Shown here: positions 1-11,480 of the stretch, piece by piece
How positions within the stretch are numbered: the first letter of the stretch is position 1
Layout of the letters: the number at the start of each line of letters is the position of its first letter
DNA from: Terfezia claveryi
Taxonomy: Eukaryota > Ascomycota > Pezizomycetes > Pezizales > Pezizaceae
Assembly: GCA_015179025.1 (NCBI GenBank)
Contig: WHUX01000041.1
Span: 1-64,000, forward strand
Direction: 5' to 3'
DNA: 64,000 nucleotides
Translations under genes and position numbers: made by a program
The notes under the pieces: generated by a model
Databases searched by the model: none
Told to the model about the DNA's origin: nothing
Seen by the model: the letters and a program-made list of their open reading frames with translations, nothing else

Positions 1-127
1 CACTCAAATCTGTGCAAGCTGAGAGACTGTCATTAATGCAAGTATGCAGTCTTCTATCTGTCGACTATGAGCCAGCTGGCAGGGAATATATTTGGTCAGT
101 TCCTGGAGACGATGCTGATAATGTTGG

Positions 128-203
128 AGAGTGTAACCGCTAGGTCAAAACGTGATCACTGGGTGCTAGGTTTGCCCAAACACCGATAGTATATTGTACG
201 CTC
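128..203 (+). repeat. Dispersed repeat, copy 1
   Basis: This stretch of about 75 bases recurs nearly unchanged at 423-490 and, inverted, at 53880-53957. All three share the cores GTAACCGCTAGG, TGATCACTGGGT (diverged in copy 3) and GATAGTATATTGTACGCTC. It is a dispersed repeat of unknown class. No open frame explains the conservation. Confidence 0.75.
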
Positions 204-422
204 CACTTCCCCCCAAACCGTACACAGGGATCAAATCAACAATTACTGCTCCTGGTAAACACCTCAGGGCCTACGGAGGGGTTGTGCAACCAGACTACCA
301 ATAAACTTTCACAACAAACTGCAGCTGGGGTTCATATTACTGTAAATATCCATAATACCCTTCCTTTTATCCCAGCGCTCTCTCAGGGAATCGAACTTGT
401 GCTCCATGCTCATAACCTGTTG

Positions 423-490
423 GAGAGTGTAACCGCTAGGACAATACGTGATCACTGGGTCCAAACACCGATAGTATATTGTACGCTCAC
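423..490 (+). repeat. Dispersed repeat, copy 2
   Basis: Second direct copy of the repeat at 128-203, lacking about ten bases in the middle. The rest of the 1-561 stretch shows no gene that I can support. Just before this copy, at 284-299, is one copy of the CCAGACTA motif described below. Confidence 0.75.
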
Positions 491-561
491 AGATACCACT
501 TTCCATACCGCCTGTATCGGTTGGTATCCCTATATCCCTGCTAGCCCTACCCTTAGTTTGA

Positions 562-1590
562 GATTCGTTAATTTTAATTATTCCAACAGGAGAAACGGTA
601 TATCTGCTACTTCACCGAGTTCCTTTCAGACCTGATCGCGCTGAGTTATTTGCTCGAACCATTATCGATCTAATCTTGTGGGATCGTCTTAAGCTCTTTT
701 GTGACAACAATGCCGGGAAGACACCTCTATTTCCTATGCAAATCGTGACTGAGCATTCGCTTCAAGCCGTCTCAACAGATGGTCAGACAGTTATATCAGG
801 CCGCGCACATTATGTTGTCGGTTATAGTACTAACGACCCGAGGCTTTCTTCTGCTTTCATCGCTGTAGAAGCCAAGGGTGATGATACATTTTCTAGTTCT
901 GTGGGCCAGGCAGTCTCATATCAAGGTACACGCGGATCTGTATTATGATTAATTTCCTGAAGGCAATTGCTGATGTAGTCGCCTTACAACAGCAACGTGT
1001 TAGCGCAGGAAAACCCAACATAACAGTCTACGGGATTTCTGCTTCATCAGACATGTTAATTGGCGAATCGCAATTTTCGTAGGGCAAAGGGCACAACCCT
1101 TAGCGCAACCCTAGCCGAAAGGGGGAAACATAGAGTTCCGGTTAGGGCGGAGAATTAACCCTCGAATTCGGTGCGGGACAGGGGTCGGGCAGGCGGAAAA
1201 GGCGGGAAAAAGTGATTTGGACGAGATGCGGCGAGGCGAAGTCTTGGAATCGAGTTAAAGTACTCCCCCCGCAGGCTGGACCCATAACGGAAACTCAATC
1301 GGTCACGTGTGTATCTGCTGCCAGAAGATGAGAATTGTGTCCTTTTATTTATCGACAATATTATTACGGCTGCAGCCACAGCTTCCCCCCATACTACGCC
1401 TCGTAAATCTCGTTTCTACCAGCACCCTGCTGCATTCGAAAAGCACGTAGAGCGCCTGTTGTTCAACTTTCCACAATCAGAGGTTGAACAAGAATATGAT
1501 CCAAAGACTGACGAGCTGTATTCTGTGGTTATCAGAGATGGGAAAGTTGTTTTGGAGGTATTTGATGGACCAGTTCTTTCATGGAGTTGA
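562..1590 (+). pseudogene. Decayed gene, PD-(D/E)XK nuclease-like motif
   Basis: An open frame from 562 to 945 encodes about 128 residues, including a stretch that ends AFIAVEAKGDD. A hydrophobic strand followed by (V)EAK is the typical core of PD-(D/E)XK-fold proteins, and fungal genomes carry many uncharacterised proteins of this kind. The frame then stops. Coding-like sequence continues in another frame (952-1080, containing INFLKAIADVVALQQQR) and again at 1309-1590. A G+C-rich stretch of about 220 bases at 1081-1300 separates the last two and reads like foreign sequence or a degraded intron. The shifts, the stop and the absence of a clear start argue for a pseudogene. Splicing could rescue part of it, but I found no convincing splice pair. 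The family call rests on one motif and is tentative. Confidence 0.5.
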
Positions 1591-2403
1591 ATCTTGCTAA
1601 TAGTAAGCCTAGCTGGGTTGAGGATGCTTAATTGGAAGGAACATACTTCCACTAGTCGGCATACTAATAACTGGTTATTTCTCCAGACCCTCTACGAGGG
1701 TGTGGTGCCAACCAGACTACCGGTAACTCATGGCTTTGCCGGTAAACATGACTTTGCCAGTAACTCATGGCTTTCTGAATTAGCATATGCTCGAGATGTC
1801 CGAATAACCAGACTAGAATTACCATACGCCCGAGATATTTGAATGTGTGTTTGCTTATATGCCATGTCTTGCAATAGCCAGTACAATATAGTACAATACT
1901 GGTAGATGAACCAATGTGATACTGTATCTATATTCTTCATATCGCTTCAGCTAACTATCTATTGCGAAATGGCTTGATTACGCCCAGGTCCATTACCCAA
2001 ACCTATACAGTAGCACCTCGACCGTCTCCCCATTGACTTTTTACAGGTACCAATAAAAAGTCACCGCAGTTAATGCAGTTCTAATTCTAACCGGATTACT
2101 CTGTATCGTACAGTAGTACTGTACATAGGTACTCACGGCATAATAATCAGTCTGTTCTGAAATTGTTGTCGCTTGAAGTCTTGGCGGGGGATGGACACCT
2201 TTGTGGTTACTTTGTTTAGTGAATCGGAATCTCAGACGGCTCGGACCGGCTGCGGACCGGCTGCAGACCGGCTACGGTTGCAATTGCTTATGCAACTGCA
2301 TCCAGATACGAGACGTATCAGACAGGGCGACTGAGGACAGTGAGTGGCGAGACGAATCGCAAGCAGTTGCTGATATTTACGTAGTCAACGGCACATCTAT
2401 ACC
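1591..2403. other. Spacer with degenerate short repeats
   Basis: No gene is supported here. At 1705-1816 there are two CCAGACTA motif copies, with three imperfect repeats of a 'taactcatggctttgcc' type unit between them. At about 2244-2276 there are three to four imperfect copies of CGGACCGGCTG, directly upstream of the next gene. Confidence 0.6.
1705..1721 (-). repeat. Dispersed CCAGACTA motif copy
   Basis: Reads GTGCCAACCAGACTACC. This is one of about 17 copies in the window of GTGCCAACCAGACTA or its complement. Another lies at 1806-1816. Similarity ends sharply at the TA. Confidence 0.7.
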
Positions 2404-3945
2404 ATGGAGGGCCCTCTGCACACAAGGGAACCCAGCACCCTACCCCAGGGCATCTCCCGCTCCGCTGCCCTCCTCATTACCTGCCTCGCCATCCTCCTCG
2501 CCGCCGTCATTACCAAATATCCCTCCCTCGCCATCTTCCACAAATACAAATACGGCCACCGTCTCCGCCTCCAGTTAACCGTAACCCAAGCCCTCCCACA
2601 GAGTGCCTCCGAGACTATACTTACAGACCATGTCGTTGCCCACCTTACCCCGGCGCAGCTATCCTCCCGAGAACAAACCCTGGAAGAAATTGCTAGTACA
2701 CCAGCTACGAGGGCTAGGTTACTCGCGACATTATCCTCTTTACATCTTTACAGGAGTAGAGCACTGGGTGCGTTGGCGAGGAAGAGGAAGGCGTTTGCGA
2801 AGATAGTGAGGCAGGATAGGCTATTGTTGGAACAGGCGGGGGTGGATTATTCCGCGAAGTTGGCGAACGCAGAGAAGGGAGTGAGGCATACTGCAAAGGT
2901 GGTGGAACAGATTTTAGACCATGCTTGTGCGTATTATGCTGTGGCGAGGAAAGAAGTGGAGGCTTTTGCGATGGCGGCTGAATCAGGGAATGTGGGAGCG
3001 GGGGATCACACGCACTTGACGCAAGCAATGAAGCATTTTGTGAGGGATTACAGTACCGAAGGGATGGCTGAGCGGAAGAGGACGTTTGGTTTGATTCAAG
3101 GATGGCTTGCACAGGAGTTCCCTGAAGGTGGAAGGGAGGGTGTGACGATCCTGCTTCCTGGGTGTGGGGTGGGTGGGTTGCTGTGGGAGGTAGCTGCGAT
3201 GGGGTTTGAGGCGGTTGGGGTGGAATGGAGTTTCTGGATGAATATTATGCAACATTTCGTTGGCAGCGCAGGACCAGTTCCAATCATGGACACAGGACTT
3301 GAAGTAAATGGGGATGAACACAAGGGGCAGCATACGATATATCCCTACATTGACTGGTGGTCACATCACGTTACAAACTCCAACATGACTCGCCCTCTAC
3401 ACTTTCCTCATTCCTCCGCTCCTTTGCCAACAGCCATTCCCCCGCCATCATCTTCCAACAAAATATACCCACTCGTAGAGACTCACCCCGCACACCGCGT
3501 ATTCCTCTATGAATCAGATTTCACAACCATCCACCCCCTTTTCTCACCTCCACTATACGCATGCATCATCACACTCTTCTTCCTCGACACGGCACAATCC
3601 ATTCCAACTTACCTCCGCAAAATACACGACTACCTCTTGCCAGGAGGAGTATGGATTAACCTCGGTCCGTTACTCTATGGGACAAAGCCGTGGGTGGAGT
3701 TGAGTTTAGAGGAGGTTGTGGCTGTCGCGGAGGGGATGGGGTTCGTATTTGATGATATTGTAGGAAAGATGAGGAAGGAAGGGCCGGAGGGGGGGTGGAT
3801 AGAGGGTTCGGGGGATTATGATGGATGGGTGGATACGTTGGGAAGTGAGAAGGTTGTGGGGTTGAGGGCGGGGTATAATATTGACTGGAAGGGGGTAGGG
3901 AGGAACGAGTATATGGCACAGGCGTGGGTAGCGAGGAAGGAATAG
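2404..3945 (+). CDS. N2227-like (carnosine N-methyltransferase family) protein
   Basis: Single-exon gene for 513 residues. The family (N2227/CARNMT1) transfers methyl groups from S-adenosylmethionine and methylates carnosine in animals. The fungal substrate is unknown. The SAM-binding glycine motif ILLPGCGVGGLLWEV is at about residues 248-262, followed by the family-typical EWSFWM. A preceding AMKHFVRDYSTEG block, a HTIYPYID block and a late segment ending LPGGVWINLGPLLY also fit. Residues 20-39 are hydrophobic and predict a signal anchor or membrane segment, so the enzyme may face an endomembrane lumen. Most family members lack this, so the N-terminus deserves care. The ATG at 2404 gives the longest frame, and no splice signals interrupt it. 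The second half changes to purine-rich codon runs but stays in frame. Confidence 0.88.
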   Translation: MEGPLHTREPSTLPQGISRSAALLITCLAILLAAVITKYPSLAIFHKYKYGHRLRLQLTVTQALPQSASETILTDHVVAHLTPAQLSSREQTLEEIASTPATRARLLATLSSLHLYRSRALGALARKRKAFAKIVRQDRLLLEQAGVDYSAKLANAEKGVRHTAKVVEQILDHACAYYAVARKEVEAFAMAAESGNVGAGDHTHLTQAMKHFVRDYSTEGMAERKRTFGLIQGWLAQEFPEGGREGVTILLPGCGVGGLLWEVAAMGFEAVGVEWSFWMNIMQHFVGSAGPVPIMDTGLEVNGDEHKGQHTIYPYIDWWSHHVTNSNMTRPLHFPHSSAPLPTAIPPPSSSNKIYPLVETHPAHRVFLYESDFTTIHPLFSPPLYACIITLFFLDTAQSIPTYLRKIHDYLLPGGVWINLGPLLYGTKPWVELSLEEVVAVAEGMGFVFDDIVGKMRKEGPEGGWIEGSGDYDGWVDTLGSEKVVGLRAGYNIDWKGVGRNEYMAQAWVARKE

Positions 3946-4687
3946 ATGAGAAAGTGTTTATATACCATGCATATTTCGATACCATACGGACTTTAGCTTA
4001 TGAAAGTTCATTATTTTGACTTATTTTGACTTATTTTGACTTATTTTGATTGAATATGATTTGAAGTTGACTATGGAAATTGAAGGGTATTAGCAGGCTA
4101 CAAATAGTCTAACTACATATCGGTTCCTGAGAGCACCTTATAGCCTCTCGCCTAAGGTTGGAAAACGAGAGATAGTACAAGGAGATACTTTTGCTATGTA
4201 CACAAGCTGGCACAGATTTCCGTTTGCAACTGGGCAGACTTCTTGTAATTTTTACGTAAGAGTATTTTGCGTGATGCATCTTTCATGAAACCGAATTTTC
4301 AAACTCGCTTGCTTCCTTTTCAACCCCCCGGTCCTGTTCTCGGTCCTTCTAAATCTCTTATTGTGCATTTTCTAGTTTCTTTTCCCCTTCTGTCCAGGTG
4401 ATACTGTAAAAGTTATCAGCACTCCTACTTCTTCTTTGGGCAGATGTTTATATGTACTTTTTATAGTCTGGTTGGCACAAGCCCCAGGAGGGGCCCAATT
4501 TTAAAGCTCGACAGTGGACTTGCAAATATGGGGAAGTGTTCGTGTCTTCTACGAACTCATCCAAAGACAGCACTGCCAGGCACTGCAAAGATTGCAATCA
4601 TCAATAATTGACATAGCTGGCATCCAGATATTAAATACAACTATTTTGATGTAATTGCTGACCTACCATTGAACAAAAAATAGGTGA
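3946..4687. other. Spacer with 10-bp tandem repeat
   Basis: No gene seen. Near 4012-4050 there are three and a half copies of TTATTTTGAC. The motif TAGTCTGGTTGGCAC sits at 4464-4478. Confidence 0.6.
4464..4478 (+). repeat. Dispersed TAGTCTGGTTGGCAC motif copy
   Basis: Exact 15-base match to the copy at 55538-55552, and the exact complement of the core at 1705, 48469 and 54223. The flanks are unrelated. Confidence 0.75.
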
Positions 4688-4777
4688 AGCCTGATACGGG
4701 GTTCGAACCCGTGACTTTGAGGTTTTCATCATACGCAGATAAAAGCCACACGCTCTAGCCAACTGAGCTAACCAGGC
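4688..4777 (-). tRNA. tRNA-Lys (UUU) with intron
   Basis: On the minus strand the sequence folds as a tRNA. It has a 7-bp acceptor stem (GCCTGGT with ATCAGGC), a D arm inside the A box TAGCTCAGTTGG, and a T arm with the B box GGTTCGAACCC. The anticodon loop starts CTTTTA, giving anticodon UUU for lysine. An intron of about 16 nt follows position 37 and leaves a 74-nt mature RNA. One T-T mismatch in the anticodon stem is unusual. The exact intron ends could shift by a base or two. Confidence 0.88.
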
Positions 4778-7700
4778 AAGTTGAGATATTGCAAAACTTA
4801 ATAATCCTATAAGGGTAGTGGGTCGCAATTTCCGTCGGCATAGTCTACACAACAGCACTTACCGTGGCTGGTAGGGTAGCCTCTCCAACCATACCCAACG
4901 TGCCATTTTGGAAAGCCCGTGCAAAATAACTAAAAATAAATTTAAGAAAATGGAATTATATCGTGAAGGGACAGCTAGGTAGCTTTAGGATCGGAATTAT
5001 ACTGCTTATGCAAAAAGCTCGTAGGTTTCACATTGCATATTTAATCACTCATAGACCAACAATCGTCGTACATAAAGCCTTCGCCGTGTAACTGTAACTT
5101 TTCCAGAAGTTCTATAAGTAACTCTAAGTGTACTCACGAGGGTATCTAAGTACAATTCTGTGCCATAAGACTCCTTACAGGGGCGCTTTTACAGCCAAAT
5201 TCGGCAAAATCCTTTTTGTTTCAAATTAGTGTCAAGATCTCCCACCTTATCATTTATGATTGAATGAGCTTGACGGATGGAGTACACGAGGCCAAACTTG
5301 AATATATCACATTGTCATACAGATTTCTATGAGAAGGTACATGGCAGCCACCTCACTTATACTTCGGGTGACTTAGAGCTAAACCTGTCCAATTTCTCCA
5401 GTATGTCAGGAGTCTGTACTTTAAAATTCCAGATATATAGCTTTCACCTTGTTTATTTTAGATTTTGGGATTTTTTGGGGGGAAGGGGGGCAGTTTCCCT
5501 GGATTTAGCTGTAAAAGCGACCACTGTACGAGGATATATGGCATACAACTGGTGTAATGGTCAACCCATTGCATTCAGCGATATGCAGATATATCATGGG
5601 ATTACAAGCTGTAACCACGTCTATAAGCTAATTACAGTCGCTGAGCTCGATTGTTACATCGGCAACCCTCTCGGTGCTGCCCTGAACTCGCTATACATAG
5701 CACTGACAAACTCAGCAGTGCTTAAAATCAACCCCCCTATACCATAACCACTGCCCCTGTACATGGCTGTAAATATGGCTATAAATACCATGAATAGATG
5801 CTCTATCGGTGTTCTTATTGATATACATCAGCGTGTAGCACAGGGTCCTCATGAATCCAAGACACATGCCGCAAAATACCTCATCTTGAGCGTGACATTT
5901 CATAAACGGTAGACAAGGTTATATTACCCTGAACATAAACAATGATCTGATGCCCACGTCCAGGCCCGAGCTCCGAACAGGAATTCCCTTAAAATTTAGA
6001 CCTTACACTGTTAATAGCCTGATTTGCAGTATCAATGTAAACCCCTTTTCAAAAAAAAGCATTTCTTAGCAGATATCTGCTTGTGTAATGGGTACTGGTA
6101 TTCGCGATTTGAAGGAGCACTCCTCCATATTTTCAATCCAGAGCACTTTAGATCATGAGCCCCCTGCGTCTCCGTTGCCAGACACAACAGCAGTTATAGG
6201 TAGAAGTAGTTATACGGTAAATGCATTGTGTCTACTGATTCGATATATAATTATAGATTATTGCGCCAACCTAACATAGGTAGGCAGGTACCGCCAAATC
6301 TTGGAAATAAGATCCCTGTGAAGCTAAATGTTCGGAAGCAAAGTTGGGTGACTCTCCAAAGTCAAAGTTCGGACACAAGCGCCCAAACCAATCTCAGGAG
6401 AAAGGGCTATAGCGCTACCATACAAGGTTAAGCAAGCCACATGAGAGACCGAAAAACACAACAATTTATAAACTAGACTGGTTGTTCACATCTTTTTTGA
6501 AGTGGGAGAGTTCGAAGGAGGGTTAACTCACCAGCGCTAGTAAATTGCGATTGCGGAGCTGTTTGAGGGCACCTTAGCCTCCAAACCAGCCTATAATTAG
6601 CCATGAGAGACCTCGAGTTACAGGTGCTGAAGCTGTAGGGACGGAGGGGGTGTCATAGAAATTGGCCAAAGAGCTGAGGGCGGTAGAGAGGCTACTGGGA
6701 CTGTTCTGGCTTCAAAAGGCATCAGGAGGGGTGTTCATGGATCTCACGGAGAGGCCTCAAGGATGTTGTTGCACGAGAATAGCCTGATTGAAGCTCGCAA
6801 GACATATAGTAAGTACAATATTGAAAGGGCTGATTTGTAGAACAATTCTCCTCTTGAGGATAATAGTTTATAAAGTGAGAATGAAGACCTCCGTCTTCCA
6901 TCAGTTTATGTAGTATCTTGTCTCATACCTACTTAGGTACGTTCTGCTGGTGGCAATATAAATCCGCATTGAATATATTGTTTTATTGCGTTAACAACGA
7001 AATAAGGCTGGTACCAAATATTTCTCTGAAACTGATATATAGCGTAAACCAATCAAATTACTGGACTGGGATTCCCTTATATTAACCAAAGCTAAATGCT
7101 CACGGGAATGCTTTAGATATTTATTGGTTCACTCGTGGCGAGTTGTCAGGATTCATTGCATTCAATCGAGGGCGGGTCGTGAGTTGGATGCAACCCACAA
7201 ACCTGCTTAGTATTTGGCACAAACAAATGGTCATGCTACTCGGACACAACCCATAATCATAGCTCTGATTTGGCCTACATACTTAATGCAGGTTATGGGC
7301 GCCGTAGATGCACATGCAGCTTGGAAATTCATACGAGAGCGTATGTAGATAGAGTTCTTGCTTTCCTTATCCAACAATTATACTCAATAGAATATTAGCT
7401 GTGTCTACATATAGTCTGGTTGTCTACATAGGCTTTATCCTTCTACAGCTCCTCTTTATACGCTCATTGCCGCGCTATAATCGCTTTGCCTCTTGTAGGG
7501 GACAGCCTATGAGAGCAAGGTTATTTTAAAAGAACATTAGGTAGGGGGGAGAAGCCGACTCAATATAAAGAAGCTGACATCGTAGAGAGCAGCAAAGTGC
7601 TTGGCTGAAATAGTGCACCCGGCAAGTTTAGCTAGGGACAAGCTTAAGCAAAGCTCGAGCTGGCAGCTCCTGTAACGAATTTTGACGGTACTGGTACCTG

Positions 7701-8571
7701 GCCTAATCTTCGGCGTGGGCAGCGTTATATTTGAGATTGCGGCCTTAGCGCGGTCATCGTGCCCGCCTCATGAATAGAGCATGGAATTCTGTTTCAATAC
7801 TTTGTGAAGCATAATTCGGGACCGAGGGCTGATGCAATAAGAGAGGTTTAGGCCTGTGTACGAGCCGGCTCGTCATTTCCCAAGGAGGCTCGAGCTTTTA
7901 CCATATATTTGGGGCTCGAGCCGGCCCAGGCCTAGAGAGGTTTAACTATATATAGACATGTAGGTTGGAAGGCCTCGAGGTTATATTGGCGTGACTTTCT
8001 GCAGGTAACAATCTACACAGGGATGCAGTCGTAGATATTCTATTCCCTTGCCAACTCCCTGTATTCTATGCAGTTTTCCCACCGCCACTTCGAGGAGTAG
8101 TTGTGTCAACTCCTGAAACGAGCTTGTGAGCCTGCTTTTACATGATACTGATCACAGTAGAGAGATGTGGACATACCGTAGAGGACAGGCTCCGAGAGGA
8201 ATTACATATGGATCATATATGTAGAGTACTACACACGATCAGATATGCTAATGAGGGTACGAATGAGGCGAGTCCGAGCTGCGATGTGGAGGTAGGTCCT
8301 CAGCCACCCCTGACCTCGTAACTATGCGTTATCAGGTTTGGGGCTGTCAGCGAACCTCATATGCCAACGAGTAGCACCCAGTATAGCCGAGAGGGGGCTG
8401 GTGGGTGTTTAAGGGTGAATTTTCCTGTGGGACTTGCTACGCAATATTGCAATGAGTGAGGTTTGACTGTAACAAAGAATGATGAGATAAGGTGAAGAGA
8501 TATCGTCAGAGTGAGTAAGGACCTAGTATGGGGAAAGACCTCATTCCAAGGGCTAAAACTACGTATATAGT
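4778..8571. other. Long gene-poor spacer
   Basis: About 3.8 kb without a convincing gene. The longest frame, 5277-5747 (plus, 156 codons), contains ITVAELDCYIGN, which faintly recalls a CVNH lectin repeat, but I would not call it a gene. G+C-rich inverted segments (GGCTCGAGC type) lie at 7860-7930. A TAGTCTGGTTG copy is at 7412-7422 and a variant at 6474. Confidence 0.5.
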
Positions 8572-9612
8572 GGGTCGCTCGCGGACGGCATACCCACTGT
8601 GCCGCTCACGGTCAATTTAAATAATTACTCAATTTGGTGTATAATGCACTTGTATTGATAAAGGTTTTCGAGTACTGATTTAGATACCCCCCCAAAAAAA
8701 AATTGATGACGGTATACCTAGCTGGAGCTATCTCAGCGACTGCAATAGATTCATGTATTTCCCAATGGATCGGACCTCCATCTAATATTCCAATTTTGTT
8801 CAGCCAGAGCTGAGAGGTTAATACAGTCATGATCTGTTAACACTTTCGTATGTCAATAAATATCACTTAAAGTATCGGCAATAACAATTAGAGTAGAAGT
8901 TTTTGCAAACACCTGAAACGAAAACACCAGTAGTTATACTTAGCAATCTGCGTATAAATGAGTACCTGCGATTGAGAAAGTACTGTTTTGCACCTTACCT
9001 GGATCCTATAAGAACTAGCTGGGATTTTTCTTACTTATAGGATAAATCGTGCAACAAGTTGTAGACAAATAGGATGATTATTCCGAACTTCACTGAATTC
9101 CACATAGCGCATCGATATTCAGTACAAGATAGTCTATATAGCCTAAACCATAAGGCCCCGTCTATTAGAACCCCCATGGATAAGAACCCCGTAGATAAGA
9201 AACTAATTTTCAAATACCCATTGCATAGGAAATGTTACAGATTTCTAGACTAGCAATAAACTCAGTATCCTCGTCTCCATTCCATTGATCATCAGAGATG
9301 AAGGTGATGAGTTGTTAACTACACAAGCATGTACTTCATCATTTGAAGGGCTTGAGGTAATTTGTCCGGATTTCCCCTTGTTCAATGTCTGCCATCTCCC
9401 ACTAATCAACAGGAAGGGTATGTGATGTAGATGGGGTGGTCAAAAATGACTTCATAGGCTGTTTTTTGAGTGTAGCAGAATGTTTTCTTCAATTCACATT
9501 TACCAAATTGAGGAATTATATCAATTGCCCGCGACCGGCACAGAGGGTATGCTGCCCACGGGAGGCATGTGCTGCCCGCGGGCGGCCGATGCCCGCGAGC
9601 GGCCCAGAACAT
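8572..9612. mobile_element. Inverted-repeat DNA element, copy A
   Basis: One of three related elements of about 1-1.2 kb. The left end (about 8572-8620) and the complement of the right end (about 9520-9612) both follow the pattern CTCGCGG..GGCATACCC..CTGTGCCG..CAATT, forming long terminal inverted repeats. The right end carries extra tandem copies of the GCCCGCGGGCGG terminus. The interior matches copy C at several points, such as TTAGAGTAGAAGTTTTT and TCATGATCTGTT. Only fragments of minus-strand reading frame remain, so this is a non-autonomous or dead copy. The superfamily is not determined. Confidence 0.75.
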
Positions 9613-11127
9613 AGATGTAGTTTTGTGATCCTGGGTAATCCGGTTTGCACTACCCCGGGTACTTATATTTTATTATGCGTGGGAAAACCTGAGACCAGTG
9701 TTTAAGCATAATTGACCAATGAGTAGATACGGCTATTCCTGAGTTCAGGCTAATACATCATCACCAACATCAGGGTAATTGGAAAAAGACAGATCTTTGA
9801 GAGATTAAATGGGATTTAAGGTGGGGGAATTTGTGGAAGGAGCATGAGGAGCATGGAGTTCTGTATCCTGAAGTTTAGGATTTCCTATTTGGAGAATTGG
9901 GTAACTGTGAGATTTTAAATTTCCTATTTTGGTATAGATGAGCCTATGACAAGTTAGTCTCGGTATGTACATATGCATAATTATATGTACGTATCTCTCA
10001 AAAAGATAGGATGTAGTACTAGATAGAGTGATGCCGTTGCCTCTACCATTGCCAGTAAAAGAACAGATCAAGCGGTATTCCCCCACTTCTAAATTTCGAG
10101 ATGGTTTTATTTGTGCACCGTATTATTATATGGCTCAATTTGTTTCTGTCGTAGTTGAGACTCATCTTGAATGCGCTTCCCCAACCAACTAGGCACTGCT
10201 CACTCGTGCGGCACTTTACATGGCACAAACGGGGAAGCTCCTCTGGTATAATTTTACATCATGAAAAAAAAAAAAATCTCCACACCATCTCGCCCTGCTC
10301 TACCTGAGAGATCGAGGAGCATAAGAATATGAGCAAGCAAAAGAAATGGAAAAAAAGAAAGAAGTAAATATATACAGTAACAAGGAAAGTTATCCTGCTC
10401 TACCACCCTACACTCCATGAACATCTGTGAAAGCCAAACAATGGCGTATGCATCACTAATGCAGCAGGCTTGGCATAGTCCGCAAGACACATTATGGACG
10501 TAATAAGCCATTTAGGTATATTCAAGGTAGTATGGCTATATTCAGGGCAGAGTACGTGCAACAGTAAAGGTAAACCTCATTACTACTACATGGCTTCAAC
10601 TCGTTTTGGAGCTGAATTATGCCAAGATGCATGCATGCATATGCATTACATATGCAAGATTCCCAAACCGGAAAGGGGGAAAAGACACTTGATGTGAGCC
10701 TTCGTACTCTCAGGGAAAACGAGTTGCCTGAACGCCCTGCCTACCGAGCCAAAGAGATCATATAACAGAAATACCCCTTCCTGCCCTTTCCCGGCCCTCC
10801 CCTTGTCCACTGTCCACACCTCATACCAGATCTAGGTTGGAGAAGAAAGTTTCCACAAGATCCACTGTATACTCCTCGCCCCCTCCTTCACCCTCTTCAA
10901 CCACTTCTTCCGCTCATCCATCTCCTCCCAGGGAAATTTTGAACTAGATGTATGTCTAGATACCTAATGTACTCCTCGTCAGAGTCTAAAACATAGTTAC
11001 ACCAAACGTCGCATGCAACAGCTGCGGTGCAGAAAGTAAGGCAACTTCGCTTCCATCTCACATGACTGTCAACTTTTCGTCAGGCTCCAGCACGGCGGCC
11101 AGCGCTCAACGAAAAGAACGAAGGATC
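9613..11127. other. Spacer, no gene seen
   Basis: Only short unsupported frames occur here. A 13-A run is near 10263, and an ATGCATGCATGCATATGCAT palindromic stretch is near 10626. Confidence 0.5.
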
Positions 11128-11313
11128 GCGGCACCTGGAGGCAGTGTAATACCAGGGCCACTGTGGATCGGACTGTAGGTAAAACCCAGGGAGCCCAATC
11201 CGATTGACAAAAATAAGATTAATCAACAAACGTCTCACATGGAGACATTTCAGAGATTAAACTGAAAAGAACAGATACTACACTTGATCTAAGCCAAAAG
11301 GCAAAGAGAGTAA
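11128..11313 (-). ncRNA. U2 spliceosomal snRNA
   Basis: U2 snRNA pairs with the intron branch point in the spliceosome. On the minus strand the 5' part reads CCTTTTGGCTTAGATCAAG then TGTAGTATCTGTTC, nearly identical to U2 across eukaryotes. It includes the branch-point recognition element GTAGTA (11276-11281). Stem IIa (TTTCAGTTTAATCTCTGAAA) follows. The Sm site ATTTTTG is at 11208-11214. Stem-loop III (CGGATTGGG ... CAGTCCGATC) and stem-loop IV (CCTGGTATTACACTGCCTCC) close the molecule. The length of about 186 nt suits fungal U2. The 5' end is good to a few bases and the 3' end is estimated from the stem-loop IV closure. Confidence 0.95.
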
Positions 11314-11343
11314 CGAGAGAAGAGGGGTGTGGGGGAAGATGGG

Positions 11344-11351
11344 TTTATATA
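11344..11351 (-). promoter_or_regulatory. TATA box of the U2 gene
   Basis: TATATAAA on the minus strand lies 31-38 bases upstream of the U2 5' end. This is the expected place for an RNA polymerase II snRNA promoter in fungi. Confidence 0.7.
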
Positions 11352-11420
11352 GCTCTGGCGGGGTCTTGCCAAGGATTGCGTGAGCGCCGCACCAGACTAG
11401 TGGCGGCCCCCCTACATGAA

Positions 11421-11480
11421 GCAACCAACCAGACTAAGTAATTAAGCAACGCATGTACTTGAATGTTAGTCTGGTTGCTT
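11421..11480. repeat. Inverted pair of the dispersed motif
   Basis: AGCAACC(AA)CCAGACTAA on the left and TTAGTCTGGTTGCTT on the right are complementary and separated by about 30 bases, forming a potential hairpin. Confidence 0.6.

Noticed and set aside
5277..5747. Possible cyanovirin-N-type lectin repeat (ITVAELDCYIGN)
   Set aside because: Only one short stretch resembles the fold. The rest of the frame does not fit, and there is no start or splice context.
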